Part shown: one piece after another, positions 17,741 to 26,475 of the stretch
Position numbering within the stretch: the first letter of the stretch is position 1
How the letters are laid out: every line of letters begins with the position of its first letter
DNA from: Geodermatophilus dictyosporus
GTDB taxonomy: Bacteria > Actinomycetota > Actinomycetes > Mycobacteriales > Geodermatophilaceae
DNA: 64,000 nucleotides
NCBI RefSeq assembly: GCF_900115505.1
Contig: NZ_FOWQ01000001.1
Span: forward strand, 682,001 to 746,000
Reading direction: 5' to 3'
Notes under the pieces: model-generated
What the model was told of the DNA's origin: nothing
The model's database searches: none
What the model saw: only the letters and a program-made list of their open reading frames with translations
Translations under genes and position numbers: made by a program

Positions 17741-18201
17741 GTGGCGCACGGGCACGCCAGGGGCGAACGGTGGTCAGGATGGTGGTCGAGAGCCGCCCGT
17801 GCGACCTGCGTGTCCGTGCCGACCGACGGGGACGTCGACGCCCTCGCGACCCGATCGGGACGCCCGTTCCGCCGTGGCGGCGTGGGCGGCGAGTCGTGCA
17901 CCCGCCGTCCGCCGCCCTGGCCGGACTCCCACCGGACTCCACCCTGCCCGCCGCGCGGATCTCGCGGTGTCGTCCGTGGCGCGGCGGACGCCGAGGGCCG
18001 TCCTCCGCCGCGTTTGACGGCCGGGCCGGGCATGACCATGATGCCCACCGGCACACCGCTCCACGCCCCGCTCTCTCAGCCCCGGAGAGCCGACCCGAGC
18101 GCCCCGCATCCCCGACGAGGATCAGCGAGCACCGGTCGTCACCGCGCCGAACGCCCCTCGAGGGGCCCGCGGCCCGCGGGTCAGGCCATGAGGGAAGAGC
18201 C

Positions 18202-19674
18202 ATGACGAGTCAGGCACGGCAGTCCGTCTTCCGGCGCATGCCGGTCGAGCAGATGGAGGAGATCGAGCAGCAGAGCGGGGCCGGCGCGCTGGCCAAGAGC
18301 CTCGGGCTGTGGCAGCTGACCGCGATCGGTGTCGGCGGCATCATCGGCGTCGGCATCTTCTCCCTCGCCGGGCTGGTGGCGCACGGCGACGAGGACAACC
18401 CCGGCGTCGGGCCGGCCGTGCTGATCGCCTTCCTCATCGCCGGTCTGGCGTCGGCGGCTGCGGCGCTGTCCTACGCCGAGTTCGCCGGCATGATCCCGCG
18501 AGCGGGCTCGGCCTACACCTACGGGTACGTGGCCCTCGGCGAGGTCATCGGGTGGTTCATCGGCTGGGACCTGCTGCTGGAGTACATCGCCATCGTCGCG
18601 GTCGTGGCGATCGGCATCTCCGGCTACCTCGAGGCCTTCCTCGACGGGTTCGGGCTCACCCTGCCGACGTCGATCACGGCGTCCGCCGAGGAAGGCGGTG
18701 TCGTCAACGTCCCGGCCATCGTGATCTGCCTGCTGGTCACCTTCATCCTCAGCCGCGGCACGAAGGCCTTCGGCCGGTTCGAGCTGATCGCCGTGGCCAT
18801 CAAGATCGTGCTCATCCTGTTCATCATCGGGCTGGGCATCTTCTACATCGACACCGCCAACTACGACCCGTTCCTGCCGGCCGGGTTCGGCCCGGTGCTC
18901 ACCGGCGCGGCCACCGTCTTCTTCGCGGTCTTCGGCTACGACGCCATGAGCACCGCCGCCGAGGAGGCCGAGGACGGCAAGCAGCACATGCCCAAGGCGA
19001 TCATCCTGTCGCTGGTCATCGCGATGACGCTCTACGTGGCCGCGACCCTGGTGCTCACCGGCATGCAGAACTACCAGGACATCGACCCGACCGCCGGCTT
19101 CGCCTCGGCCTTCACCAGCGTCGGGCTGCCGGTCATCGCCACGATCATCTCCGTCTTCGCGGTGCTGTCGATCCTGACCGTGATGCTGACCTTCCTGCTC
19201 GGCGTCACCCGGGTGTGGTTCTCCATGAGCCGCGACGGGCTGCTGCCCCCGTGGTTCGCCAAGGTCGACCGGACCGGCACCCCGCAGCGGGTCACCTGGA
19301 TCGCCGGCGTGGCCTCCGCCCTGCTCGCCGGAGTCTTCCCGATCCGCGCGGTGGCGGACCTGACCAACATCGGCATCCTGTCCGCGTTCATCGTCGTGTG
19401 CGCCGCGGTCATCCTGTTCCGCTACACCCAGCCCGACACCCCCCGCTCCTTCCGGCTGCCCCTCATGCCCTTCGTCCCCGCGTTCGGGGTCCTGTCGTCG
19501 CTGTTCCTGATCTGGCAACTGCCCTGGGAGACCTGGGCGCGCTTCGGCGTCTGGCTCCTCATCGGGTTCGCCATCTACTTCGCCTACGGCCGCAGGCACT
19601 CGCTGCTGAACCCCGACAGTCCGCACCACCGACCCCAGCCGACCTCACCCCCTGACGGACCAGGACGCCGCTGA
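18202..19674 (+). CDS. APC-family amino acid permease (CAT type)
   Basis: This 490-residue permease starts at ATG 18202, 7 nt after a GAAGAG-containing purine run. It begins with a cytoplasmic helix and the first-span signature QLTAIGVGGIIGVGIFSLAG near residues 36-55. It then shows AEFAGMIPRAGSAYTYGYVALGE near 100-122, a long FGYDAMSTAAEEAED loop near 245-260, and 12 spans in all. These are typical of the cationic/neutral amino acid transporters (YfnA/CAT group) using proton or exchange coupling. The end is hydrophilic and Pro-rich. It appears monocistronic. The exact amino acid cannot be told. Confidence 0.9.
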   Translation: MTSQARQSVFRRMPVEQMEEIEQQSGAGALAKSLGLWQLTAIGVGGIIGVGIFSLAGLVAHGDEDNPGVGPAVLIAFLIAGLASAAAALSYAEFAGMIPRAGSAYTYGYVALGEVIGWFIGWDLLLEYIAIVAVVAIGISGYLEAFLDGFGLTLPTSITASAEEGGVVNVPAIVICLLVTFILSRGTKAFGRFELIAVAIKIVLILFIIGLGIFYIDTANYDPFLPAGFGPVLTGAATVFFAVFGYDAMSTAAEEAEDGKQHMPKAIILSLVIAMTLYVAATLVLTGMQNYQDIDPTAGFASAFTSVGLPVIATIISVFAVLSILTVMLTFLLGVTRVWFSMSRDGLLPPWFAKVDRTGTPQRVTWIAGVASALLAGVFPIRAVADLTNIGILSAFIVVCAAVILFRYTQPDTPRSFRLPLMPFVPAFGVLSSLFLIWQLPWETWARFGVWLLIGFAIYFAYGRRHSLLNPDSPHHRPQPTSPPDGPGRR

Positions 19675-19911
19675 CCCGAACGCGGTAGGCGGCCGGCCGT
19701 CGAGGCACGCCCGGACGGTGCCTGCGTCCCCGGCCGTGCCGATCCCCTGCACGGTCAGGTCGGTCGGCGCCGCCGGCCGCGGCAGCGTGGTGGTCGTCCG
19801 GTCGAAGACGCCGTCCTCCTCGACGTCCCACTCGAAGCCGGTCATCGACGAACGGGCGGCCTGCGACCGGGAGGCGTCGACGGTGACCTGCTCCCCCGGC
19901 CGGCCGTAGCA
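19645..19911 (-). pseudogene. PKD-domain protein fragment
   Basis: One minus-strand frame reads GEQVTVDASRSQA, then MTGFEWDVEEDGVFDRT, matching the PKD beta-sandwich pattern (asp-rich EWD...DGVFD). It has no start in good context, no signal peptide and no repeats, and ends after about 90 residues overlapping the end of the permease gene. It looks like the tail of a larger secreted protein left after a deletion. An alkaline phosphatase remnant lies next to it. Confidence 0.4.
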
Positions 19912-19957
19912 GCGGTCGTGCGGCCGGGGCCCGGTGGGGTCCCGGCCGCACGACCGC
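19912..19957. terminator. Very strong hairpin after the phosphatase remnant
   Basis: A perfect 17-bp inverted repeat (arms 19912-19928 and 19941-19957, starting GCGGTCGTGCGG) with a 12-nt loop. It lies 6 nt beyond the stop of the minus-strand phosphatase remnant and faces the end of the plus-strand permease 240 nt away. It is probably a terminator. Confidence 0.6.
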
Positions 19958-19963
19958 GCTCGC

Positions 19964-20701
19964 TCAGGGAGTCGGGCTGCTCCCGTCCCCGCGCTCGCCC
20001 TCGTCGACCGGGATCTCGTCGATCACGGCGTCCTCGTCCGGCTCACCGGGTGGGGTGCCCTGCGGAGCCGGGCGGGTCGGGGCCACCGCACCGTCGGGGT
20101 GGGCCAGCGCCTCGCCGAACAGCGTCATACAGGCGATCCGGTAGACGTCGACGTCGTCGAACCGGTCGGGGAGCCGCTCGTCGACGACGTCGGCGGCCAG
20201 CCCGGCCGACCGGGCGACGACCCCGCCGGTCAGGTCGGCCGTGCCCGTCCAGGCGACGCCGAAGGCGAGTTCCTGGCCGAACTGGTCGGGTGCGGCGGTG
20301 AACGGGGCGGTGCCTCGCCCGTAGCGGCCGTCGAGGGCGTTCTGCGGCACCTCCGGGTCCTCGACCCCGACGACCTCCGCACCGGGGTTGACGTCGATCG
20401 TCCCCACGGCCGCCGGCGTCTCCTCGTCGACGACGTAGGCGTGGGCCTGGATGCCGCCGGCGTCGCCGTCGGCGGCGGTGAGCACCGTCGTCGCCGGGTC
20501 CTGCTCGAGGAAGTCCTGCGCGACGCCGCGACGAGACCGAGGGCGAGACGGACTGCCTCCAGGCGGGTCGGGATCGCCGACCTCGCCGTCCACAGGTGCC
20601 CAGGACCCGCAGGTGCTGCAAGCGCGGTCGAGGAGCCGCCGGGCCACCGGGCGGACGCGGTCGGTCGCCGGGACCCCGGCCACCTGCGCGGCGCGGTCCA
20701 T
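19964..20701 (-). pseudogene. Alkaline phosphatase C-terminal remnant
   Basis: The last 185 residues look like the C-terminal part of a PhoA-superfamily alkaline phosphatase: AQDFLEQDPATTVLTAADGDAGGIQ, then LAFGVAWTGTADLTGGVVARSAGLAAD, then DVDVYRIACMTLFGEAL. The first 60 codons do not fit; part of the matching sequence (EAVRLALGLVAAS) lies in a different frame just upstream, showing a frameshift near 20525. The metal- and serine-binding N-terminal half is absent. The tail is acidic and Pro-rich. The original enzyme would have been exported to release phosphate. Family assignment is from memory of the C-terminal pattern. Confidence 0.5.
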
Positions 20702-21004
20702 CGTCCACGTCCGCGCCGGGGTGGCCGGCGGTCGGCCGATGGTGGTCGAGCCACCCTCAAGACGGTCAGGGGCCGTTCCGGATCTGTCCCGAGACGGTCC
20801 CTGAGCTGCGGTTGCCGGGGGGAGTCATGGTCGAGCTCGGCCGCGGACGGCGGTGCACCGGCCGACTCATCTCGTCGTCGTCGACCTCCGCACCTGCCCC
20901 TCGGTGCCGCGAGCCGGTCGGCGATCCAGCCCTGGGGTGTCCACAGCTCCCGGTCGGTGAGAATCCGTCCGGGCGCACGGACCTCCCGGGCCGAGGGCCG
21001 GGCC
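20702..21004. other. Spacer with a terminator-like repeat copy
   Basis: No gene is supported. A minus-strand frame near 20900-21000 reads ILTDRELWTPQGWIADRL, which looks coded but has no start or family and may be another remnant. The hairpin copy at 20761-20815 is listed separately. Confidence 0.35.
20761..20815. repeat. Second copy of the tRNA-side terminator hairpin
   Basis: The hairpin TCAGGGGCCGT (20766-20776)/ACGGTCCCTGA (20794-20804) and its flanks (CGGTCAGG before, GAGCTGCGGTT after) match the segment at 22083-22137 next to tRNA-Pro. The first 23 bases are identical. The copy has a G-T pair in the stem and a changed loop. With its partner it brackets the SDR gene. Confidence 0.7.
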
Positions 21005-21859
21005 TCAGGCGCGCCGGACCACCGGAGGTTCGCCGGTGCTCCCCCGGTTGACCCCCACCAGCCCGCGGGTGCGCGGCTCCCCGCCGTAGGCGGCGTGGAT
21101 CCGCGGGCCTGCGGCGCGCAGGCCACCGTCGACCGTGACCTCCTCACCGGTGACGAATCGTGCCGCGTCGCCGACCAAGAAGGCGATGACCTCGGCGACG
21201 TCCTCGGGAGTGCCCAGGTCCGGCCAGGGCTGCGCCTCGCGCATGACCGCTCGGGCCGTGTCCACGTCGGACCCGATGAGCGGCGTGACGATCAGTCCCG
21301 GACAGACGGTGTTCACCCGGATCCGGTCGCCGGCCAGCTCCGCCGCGGCCACCCGGCCGAGGTTGACCACCGCGGCCTTGGCCGCCGAGTACGCCTGAGG
21401 TCCGGCTCCTGCGCTGAACGCGGCCACCGAAGCCGTGTTGACGATGGACCCGCCGCGTCCGGCTGCCCGCATCTCACGGGCACCGTGCTTGATCCCGAGG
21501 AACACACTGCGCACGAGAACAGCGAAGGTGTAGTCCCAGTCCTCGACCGCGATGTCGGTCAGGGCGCCGAAGGCGCCGCCGACTCCGGCGTTGTTCACGA
21601 CGCAGTCGATCCGGCCGAACTCCGTCACACAGGCCGCCACGGCTCCGGCGACGTCAGCTTCCTCCGACACGTCGGCGCGGACGAAGCTGACCCGCCCGCC
21701 GAACTCCTCCCGCAACTCCTCTGCCACCTGCGCGCCGTTCCCACTGTGGAGATCGGCCAAGACCACCTGCCACTCCTCGGCGAGCAGCCTCGCCGCCGTC
21801 GCGCGGCCGATGCCACTGGCGCCGCCGGTGACCAGGGCAGCACGGCTCGCGGTGCTCAT
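21005..21859 (-). CDS. Short-chain dehydrogenase/reductase (SDR)
   Basis: This 284-residue classical SDR starts at ATG 21859; the frame extends 31 codons further up but without protein-like sequence. The cofactor motif TGGASGIGRATA lies near residues 11-22, NNAG near 88-91, the catalytic Ser in VNTASVAAF near 140 and YSAAKAAVV near 155. VTPLIGSDVDTARA and TGEEVTVDGG complete the pattern. An Asp after beta-2 (VVLADLHS) suggests NAD(H) preference. The gene lies between two copies of a terminator-like repeat next to tRNA-Pro. No pathway partner is adjacent, so the substrate is unknown. Confidence 0.9.
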   Translation of the reverse strand: MSTASRAALVTGGASGIGRATAARLLAEEWQVVLADLHSGNGAQVAEELREEFGGRVSFVRADVSEEADVAGAVAACVTEFGRIDCVVNNAGVGGAFGALTDIAVEDWDYTFAVLVRSVFLGIKHGAREMRAAGRGGSIVNTASVAAFSAGAGPQAYSAAKAAVVNLGRVAAAELAGDRIRVNTVCPGLIVTPLIGSDVDTARAVMREAQPWPDLGTPEDVAEVIAFLVGDAARFVTGEEVTVDGGLRAAGPRIHAAYGGEPRTRGLVGVNRGSTGEPPVVRRA

Positions 21860-22082
21860 CAACGGGTGATCCGATGGCCGGTGGGCACGATGTCCTCCTG
21901 CAACCGACGCTGGTCCGGTCCGTCGGACGACCGTACTGTCGGGCCGGCTCACCAGCCCACCGCGGTCACGCAGGCGGACCGAGGCGAGGAACGGTCGGCC
22001 GGTCGCCGCACACTGACCGGACCCGTTGCTGCCGTCCGCAGCCGACTCAGGATCGGCTGACGGCGGTCGAACTCCCTCGAGA

Positions 22083-22137
22083 AGCGGTCAGGGGCCGTTC
22101 CGGATCTCTCCGGACACGGCCCCTGAGCTGCGGTTTC
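22083..22137 (-). terminator. Terminator-like hairpin downstream of tRNA-Pro
   Basis: The arms TCAGGGGCCGT (22088-22098) and ACGGCCCCTGA (22116-22126) pair perfectly, with an inner TCCGGA/TCCGGA pair extending the stem. The hairpin begins about 18 nt past the tRNA 3' end on the minus strand, the normal place for its terminator. A near copy lies at 20761-20815. Confidence 0.7.
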
Positions 22138-22143
22138 CCGCTG

Positions 22144-22217
<74 letters not shown>

Positions 22218-22292
22218 AGCGCCGGGCGGCTCGCACCGCCCGATCGCTGCTCCAGGAGGCTACCGCACCCGCTCGCCCCGACCGCGCGGTGG

Positions 22293-23177
22293 TCAGGCCG
22301 GCACGGTGTCCCGGTCGGCGGCCAGCACCTCGCGCAGCCGGGCCGCGAACGCCGCGACGTCGGCCGGCGGGCCGTAGGGCGAGTCGAGGAAGCTGCCGTG
22401 GTCGCCCGGGAACACGACCGGCTCGACGCCCAGTGCCGCGGCCACGGCGAGGCCGCCGCGGTGGGCGAGCTGGCCGGCCGAGCCCTCCCCGACCGCGGGC
22501 ACGATCCGGGTCGGCGCGGCACGCAGTGCCGGGACGTCGTGTTCGTGCGCGTTGCACGTCATGAGGTTCTGGGCGAGCAGCACGTCGTCGCGCGAGCCGT
22601 CGTCCTCGGCGGGCAGGCCGAAGGCGGCGGGGTCGGCGGCCGGCTGCCGGCCGAAGTCCTCGGTGAGCGGCCCCTGGTGCACCACGAGCCGGATGAACTC
22701 GGCCATCCCGGCGCCGGCGCCGCTGCGCCGGTAGGTGTCGTGCACGTGCCGGCAGGCGGCCAGCGCGGCCTCCCGGTCGGGCAGCAGCCGCGACGCGGGC
22801 GGCTCGTGCGCGACGAGGGTGCGCACCTGCCCGGGGTGCCGGGCCACCCACACCAGCGCGTTGACCGCTCCCCCGCTGCTCGCCAGCACGTCCACCGGCC
22901 CGCCGCCGACCGCCTCGGCCACCCGCGACAGGTCGTCGGCGTGCTCCTCGGGCGTGGAGGTGGCCGCGCCGTCGGTGCGCCGGCTGCGCTCGGCGCCGCG
23001 CGGGTCGTAGGTGACCACCGTCCGGTCGGGGAAGTGCGACGCGAGCGAGGCGAAGCCGGAGGCGCCCATCGGCGAGCCGACGAGCAGCAGCGGCGGCCCG
23101 TCGCCGGTGCCGGGCCGGACGTCGTAGGTGACGACGGCGCCGGCCGTCTCGAGGGTGTGCGTCTGCGGTGCGGTCAT
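22293..23177 (-). CDS. Alpha/beta-fold hydrolase
   Basis: The 294-residue protein has a typical hydrolase layout: an oxyanion region PLLLVGSPMGASGFASL near residues 29-45, YDPRGAERSRR near 57-67, the nucleophile elbow VLASSGGAVNALV near 96-108, and a C-terminal VVFPGDHGSFLDSP segment near 255-268 holding the catalytic His. The elbow is S-S-G-G rather than G-x-S-x-G. The ATG overlaps the cydC stop by four bases (ATGA), so it is translationally coupled to the cytochrome bd operon. Its substrate is unknown. It may simply ride on the operon or act on a quinone- or lipid-like compound. Confidence 0.85.
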   Translation of the reverse strand: MTAPQTHTLETAGAVVTYDVRPGTGDGPPLLLVGSPMGASGFASLASHFPDRTVVTYDPRGAERSRRTDGAATSTPEEHADDLSRVAEAVGGGPVDVLASSGGAVNALVWVARHPGQVRTLVAHEPPASRLLPDREAALAACRHVHDTYRRSGAGAGMAEFIRLVVHQGPLTEDFGRQPAADPAAFGLPAEDDGSRDDVLLAQNLMTCNAHEHDVPALRAAPTRIVPAVGEGSAGQLAHRGGLAVAAALGVEPVVFPGDHGSFLDSPYGPPADVAAFAARLREVLAADRDTVPA

Positions 23178-24823
23178 GCACGGGTAGACGCCGCGCGCGG
23201 GCGGGACTCATCGGTGTCGAGGTCGACCACCCGCCACCGCCCGTCGAGCGCCGCGGCGTCGTGGGTCACCAGCAGGACGGCGCGCGGGTCGCGGGCGAGC
23301 AGGTCGACCACGCGGGCCGACAGCGCGGGGTCCAGGTGCGCGGTCGGCTCGTCGAGCAGCAGCACGTCGGCCGGGCTGAGCAGGGCGCGCGCCAGCCCGA
23401 CCCGCGCCCGCTCGCCCGCCGACAGGCGCTCGCCGGCCTCCCCCACCCAGCCGTCCAGCCCCGGTGCGGCGGCCAGGTGCCCGAGCCCGACGTCGTCGAG
23501 CGCGGCGAGCAGCTCGGCGTCGGTGGCGTCGTGCCGGCCCAGGCGCAGGTTGCCGGCCAGCGTGCCGCCGAGCAGCTGCGGCGCCTGCGCGGCCCAGGCC
23601 AGCCGCGACCGGACGCCGTCCAGCGGCAGGTCGCGCAGGTCGGTGCCGCCGAGGGTGACCCGGCCGGCGTCGGGGTCACGCGCCCGCAGCGCCAGGTCGA
23701 GCACGGTGCTCTTGCCCGCGCCGCTGGCCCCGGTCAGCGCCACCTTGGCGCCGTCGGCGACGGCGAGGTCGAGGCCGGCAACGGCCGGCTCCCCGCTGCC
23801 GGGGTAGCGCAGCGTGACGCCCTCCAGGCGCAGCGCCGACCCCGGCGGCAGCGGCGCCGGCTCCTCCGGGTCGGTCACCGCGGGCCGCTGCTCCCCCAGC
23901 GCCCGCACCCGGCCGGCGGCCGCGCGGATGCCGCCGGCGACGCTCCACGCGACGCCCAGCCCGCCCACGGCCTCGAACGCCCCCAGCACCCCGAGCGCGC
24001 ACGCCGCGAGCAGCAGCACGTCGGTGGTCCCCGCGGCGACGTCGGTCCCGACCAGCCAGAGCGCGGCGACCAGGCCCAGCCCGGGCACGCCCTCCCGGCA
24101 CAGCGTCGTGGCCGCGGCCAGCCGGGCGGCGGCCCGCTCGGCCTCCTCCTGCCGGTCGAGGTGGCCCTCCAGCGCGCGCAGCGCCGTCGCCCCGCCGTCC
24201 CCGCCGAGGTGGTCGGCCAGGCCGCGCACCAGGTCGAGGGTGTCGGCGGCGACGGCGGCGTCGGCCCGGGCCGCGGCCACCGCGGCGCGCCGTCCGGCCC
24301 GGGCCGCGCCCGCCGGGACGGCGACGCCCAGCACCAGCAGCAGCCCGGCCAGGACCAGCGCGGTGGCCGGCGAGACCAGCGCCGTGAACCCGACCGCGAC
24401 CGCGCCGGCGACGACGGCCACCCCCGTGGGCACGACCAGCCGGGCGACCACGCCCTGCAGCTCGTCGACGTCGGTGCGCACCCGCGACAGCAGCTCCCCG
24501 CCGCGCACGCCGCTCAGCGCGGCCGGCGCCAGCGGGGTCAGCCGCTCGAGCAGCCGCCCGCGCACCCGGGCCACCAGCCGCAGGGTGACGTCGTGGGTGA
24601 CCAGCCGCTCGGTGTAGCGCAGCGTGGCGCGGGCGACGCCGAAGAACCGCACCCCGGTGATCAGCGGCATGAGCACCAGCAGCGTCGAGGGCCGCTGCGA
24701 CGCGCCGGTGATCAGCGCGCCGGACGTCGCCAGCAGGCCCGCACCGCACAGCACGGTGAGCGCGCCCAGGACGACCGCCAGCGCCGTCCGCGGGCCGCGC
24801 ACCAGCGCGAGCAGCTCGCTCAC
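23174..24823 (-). CDS. cydC: CydC, cytochrome bd-assembly ABC exporter subunit
   Basis: This 549-residue half-transporter joins a six-span membrane domain to an ATPase domain. The membrane part opens with LLALVRGPRTALAVV and has a long TERLVTHDVTLRLVARVRGRLLERL stretch. The ATPase part has Walker A TGASGAGKST near residue 380, the signature LSAGERARVG near 480, Walker B VLLLDEPTAHLD, and the H-loop VTHD. With CydD it forms the heterodimer that exports thiols and is needed to assemble cytochrome bd oxidase. The GTG start overlaps the cydD stop (GTGA). The weakened signature (LSAGE for LSGGE) is the one departure. Confidence 0.9.
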   Translation of the reverse strand: MSELLALVRGPRTALAVVLGALTVLCGAGLLATSGALITGASQRPSTLLVLMPLITGVRFFGVARATLRYTERLVTHDVTLRLVARVRGRLLERLTPLAPAALSGVRGGELLSRVRTDVDELQGVVARLVVPTGVAVVAGAVAVGFTALVSPATALVLAGLLLVLGVAVPAGAARAGRRAAVAAARADAAVAADTLDLVRGLADHLGGDGGATALRALEGHLDRQEEAERAAARLAAATTLCREGVPGLGLVAALWLVGTDVAAGTTDVLLLAACALGVLGAFEAVGGLGVAWSVAGGIRAAAGRVRALGEQRPAVTDPEEPAPLPPGSALRLEGVTLRYPGSGEPAVAGLDLAVADGAKVALTGASGAGKSTVLDLALRARDPDAGRVTLGGTDLRDLPLDGVRSRLAWAAQAPQLLGGTLAGNLRLGRHDATDAELLAALDDVGLGHLAAAPGLDGWVGEAGERLSAGERARVGLARALLSPADVLLLDEPTAHLDPALSARVVDLLARDPRAVLLVTHDAAALDGRWRVVDLDTDESRPRAASTRA

Positions 24824-26475
24824 CGGGGCACCGCCGGCAGCGCCAGGGCGCCGTCGGCCAGGGCCACGACCCGGTCGTGCAGCGCCAGCGGAGCGGTCCG
24901 GTGGGTGACGGTGACGACGGTGCGCCCGGCCGCGGCCTCGTCGAGCGCGGCCAGCACCGCCTGCTCGGTGGCCTCGTCGAGCTGGCCGGTGGGCTCGTCG
25001 AGCACCAGCAGGGCGGCGTCCTTGACCAGCGCGCGGGCCAGCGCCAGCCGCACGCGCTCGCCACCGGAGAGCCGGGCGGCGTCCTCGCCCAGCGGCGTGG
25101 CGGTCCCCTGCGGCAGCCGGTGCACCACGTCGAGCAGCCCAGCCCGCGCCAGGGCCCGCTCCACCTCGGCGTCGGTGGCACCCGGCCGGCCCAGGCGCAC
25201 GTTGTCGGCGACGCTGCCCGGCAGCAGGAACGGCCGCTCGGGCACGTGCGCCACCCGGGCGCGCCACGCGGCGGGGTCGAGCTCGGTCAGCGGCACGCCG
25301 TCGACGAGGACGGCGCCCTCGTCGGGGACGGCGAAGCCGAGCAGCAGCCGCACCAGGGTGGTCTTGCCCGCACCGCTCGGGCCCACCAGCGCGGTGCGCG
25401 ACAGCGGGGGCAGGTCGAGGTCGACGCCGTCGAGGGCCGCCCGCCCGCCGTGGCGCAGGGTGACGCCGCGCAGGGCCACGTGCGGCACGCCCGCGGGCAC
25501 CGGGCGGCTGCCGGAGGCCGGCTCGGGGGCGTCGAGCAGCGCGAACACCCGCTCGGCGGCCGGCTGCCCCTCCAGGCTGGCGTGCCGGTCGGCACCCAGG
25601 GCGCGCAGCGGCGCGAAGAACTCCGGTGTCAGCAGCAGCACCAGCAGCGCCCGCTGCAGGCTCAGGTGGCCCTCGAACAGCCGCACGCCCACGGTGACCG
25701 CGACCAGCGCCGTGCACAGCACCGCGCCGAACTCGAGCACGAAGCCCGACAGGAACGCCGTCCGCAGCACCCGCATGGTGCTCCCCCGGTGGGCCTCGCT
25801 GACGTCGGTGAGCCACCGCGCGCTCGACCGCGCCCGCCCGTAGGCCACCAGCGTGGACAGCACCCGCAGCGTGTCGGCCAGCGACGCCCCCAGCCGGGCC
25901 AGCGTCTCCCACTGGGCGCGCGCGGCGCGGGCGGCGAGCGTGCCGGTGAGCCACAGGAACAGCAGCACCAGCGGGCCGGTGAGCAGCAGGATGAGCGCGG
26001 ACGCGGGGTCGAGCACCAGCACCGTCGCCGCCACCAGCGGTGGGACGACGGCGGCCGTCGTCGCCCCGGGCAGCAGCCGGCCGACGACGCCGTCGAGCCG
26101 GCCGACCCCCTCGGTGACCGTGGTGACCAGCTCGCCGTCCTGCTGCGCGCCGGCGTGCGCCGGGCCGAGGGCGACCAGCTTGCGCAGCAGCGCCCCGCGC
26201 AGCCGGCGGCGGACCCGCGCCGAGGTGCGGGCCACCGCCCGGTCGCGGACGGCGAGCACCCCGGCCCGCGCCAGCCACGCCGCCACCACCCCGCCGAGGG
26301 TGCCGGCGAGCCCGGCGGGATCAGCGCCGTCGACGACCGCGGCGACGAAGGCGGCGACCAGCGCCCACTGCACGACCAGCAGCGCCCAGGTGAGCACGCC
26401 GGCGCCCGCGCACAGGGCCACCGAGCGGCGGACGCCGGGCACCGTGAGCAGCCGCCCGGCCGGACCCCGGGGCAT
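24820..26475 (-). CDS. cydD: CydD, cytochrome bd-assembly ABC exporter subunit
   Basis: This 551-residue ABC half-transporter has about six membrane spans followed by an ATPase domain: Walker A GPSGAGKTT near residue 366, signature LSGGERVRLALARAL near 465, and Walker B ALLVLDEPTGQLDE near 485. Its start ATG shares one base with the cydB stop (TGATG) and its stop overlaps cydC, so B-D-C are tightly coupled. It partners with CydC in heme and thiol handling for bd oxidase assembly. In mycobacteria the order is cydA-cydB-cydD-cydC, the same as here. Confidence 0.9.
   Translation of the reverse strand: MPRGPAGRLLTVPGVRRSVALCAGAGVLTWALLVVQWALVAAFVAAVVDGADPAGLAGTLGGVVAAWLARAGVLAVRDRAVARTSARVRRRLRGALLRKLVALGPAHAGAQQDGELVTTVTEGVGRLDGVVGRLLPGATTAAVVPPLVAATVLVLDPASALILLLTGPLVLLFLWLTGTLAARAARAQWETLARLGASLADTLRVLSTLVAYGRARSSARWLTDVSEAHRGSTMRVLRTAFLSGFVLEFGAVLCTALVAVTVGVRLFEGHLSLQRALLVLLLTPEFFAPLRALGADRHASLEGQPAAERVFALLDAPEPASGSRPVPAGVPHVALRGVTLRHGGRAALDGVDLDLPPLSRTALVGPSGAGKTTLVRLLLGFAVPDEGAVLVDGVPLTELDPAAWRARVAHVPERPFLLPGSVADNVRLGRPGATDAEVERALARAGLLDVVHRLPQGTATPLGEDAARLSGGERVRLALARALVKDAALLVLDEPTGQLDEATEQAVLAALDEAAAGRTVVTVTHRTAPLALHDRVVALADGALALPAVPR

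Larger units (their letters stand above)
17576..18201. other. Gene-free 626-bp stretch with hairpin and tandem repeat
   Basis: No gene is supported. Two structures stand out: a hairpin at 17646-17675 and two imperfect 22-bp tandem units at 17697-17740. The open frame leading into the amino acid permease is Arg/Pro-rich and non-coding in character. Confidence 0.5.
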
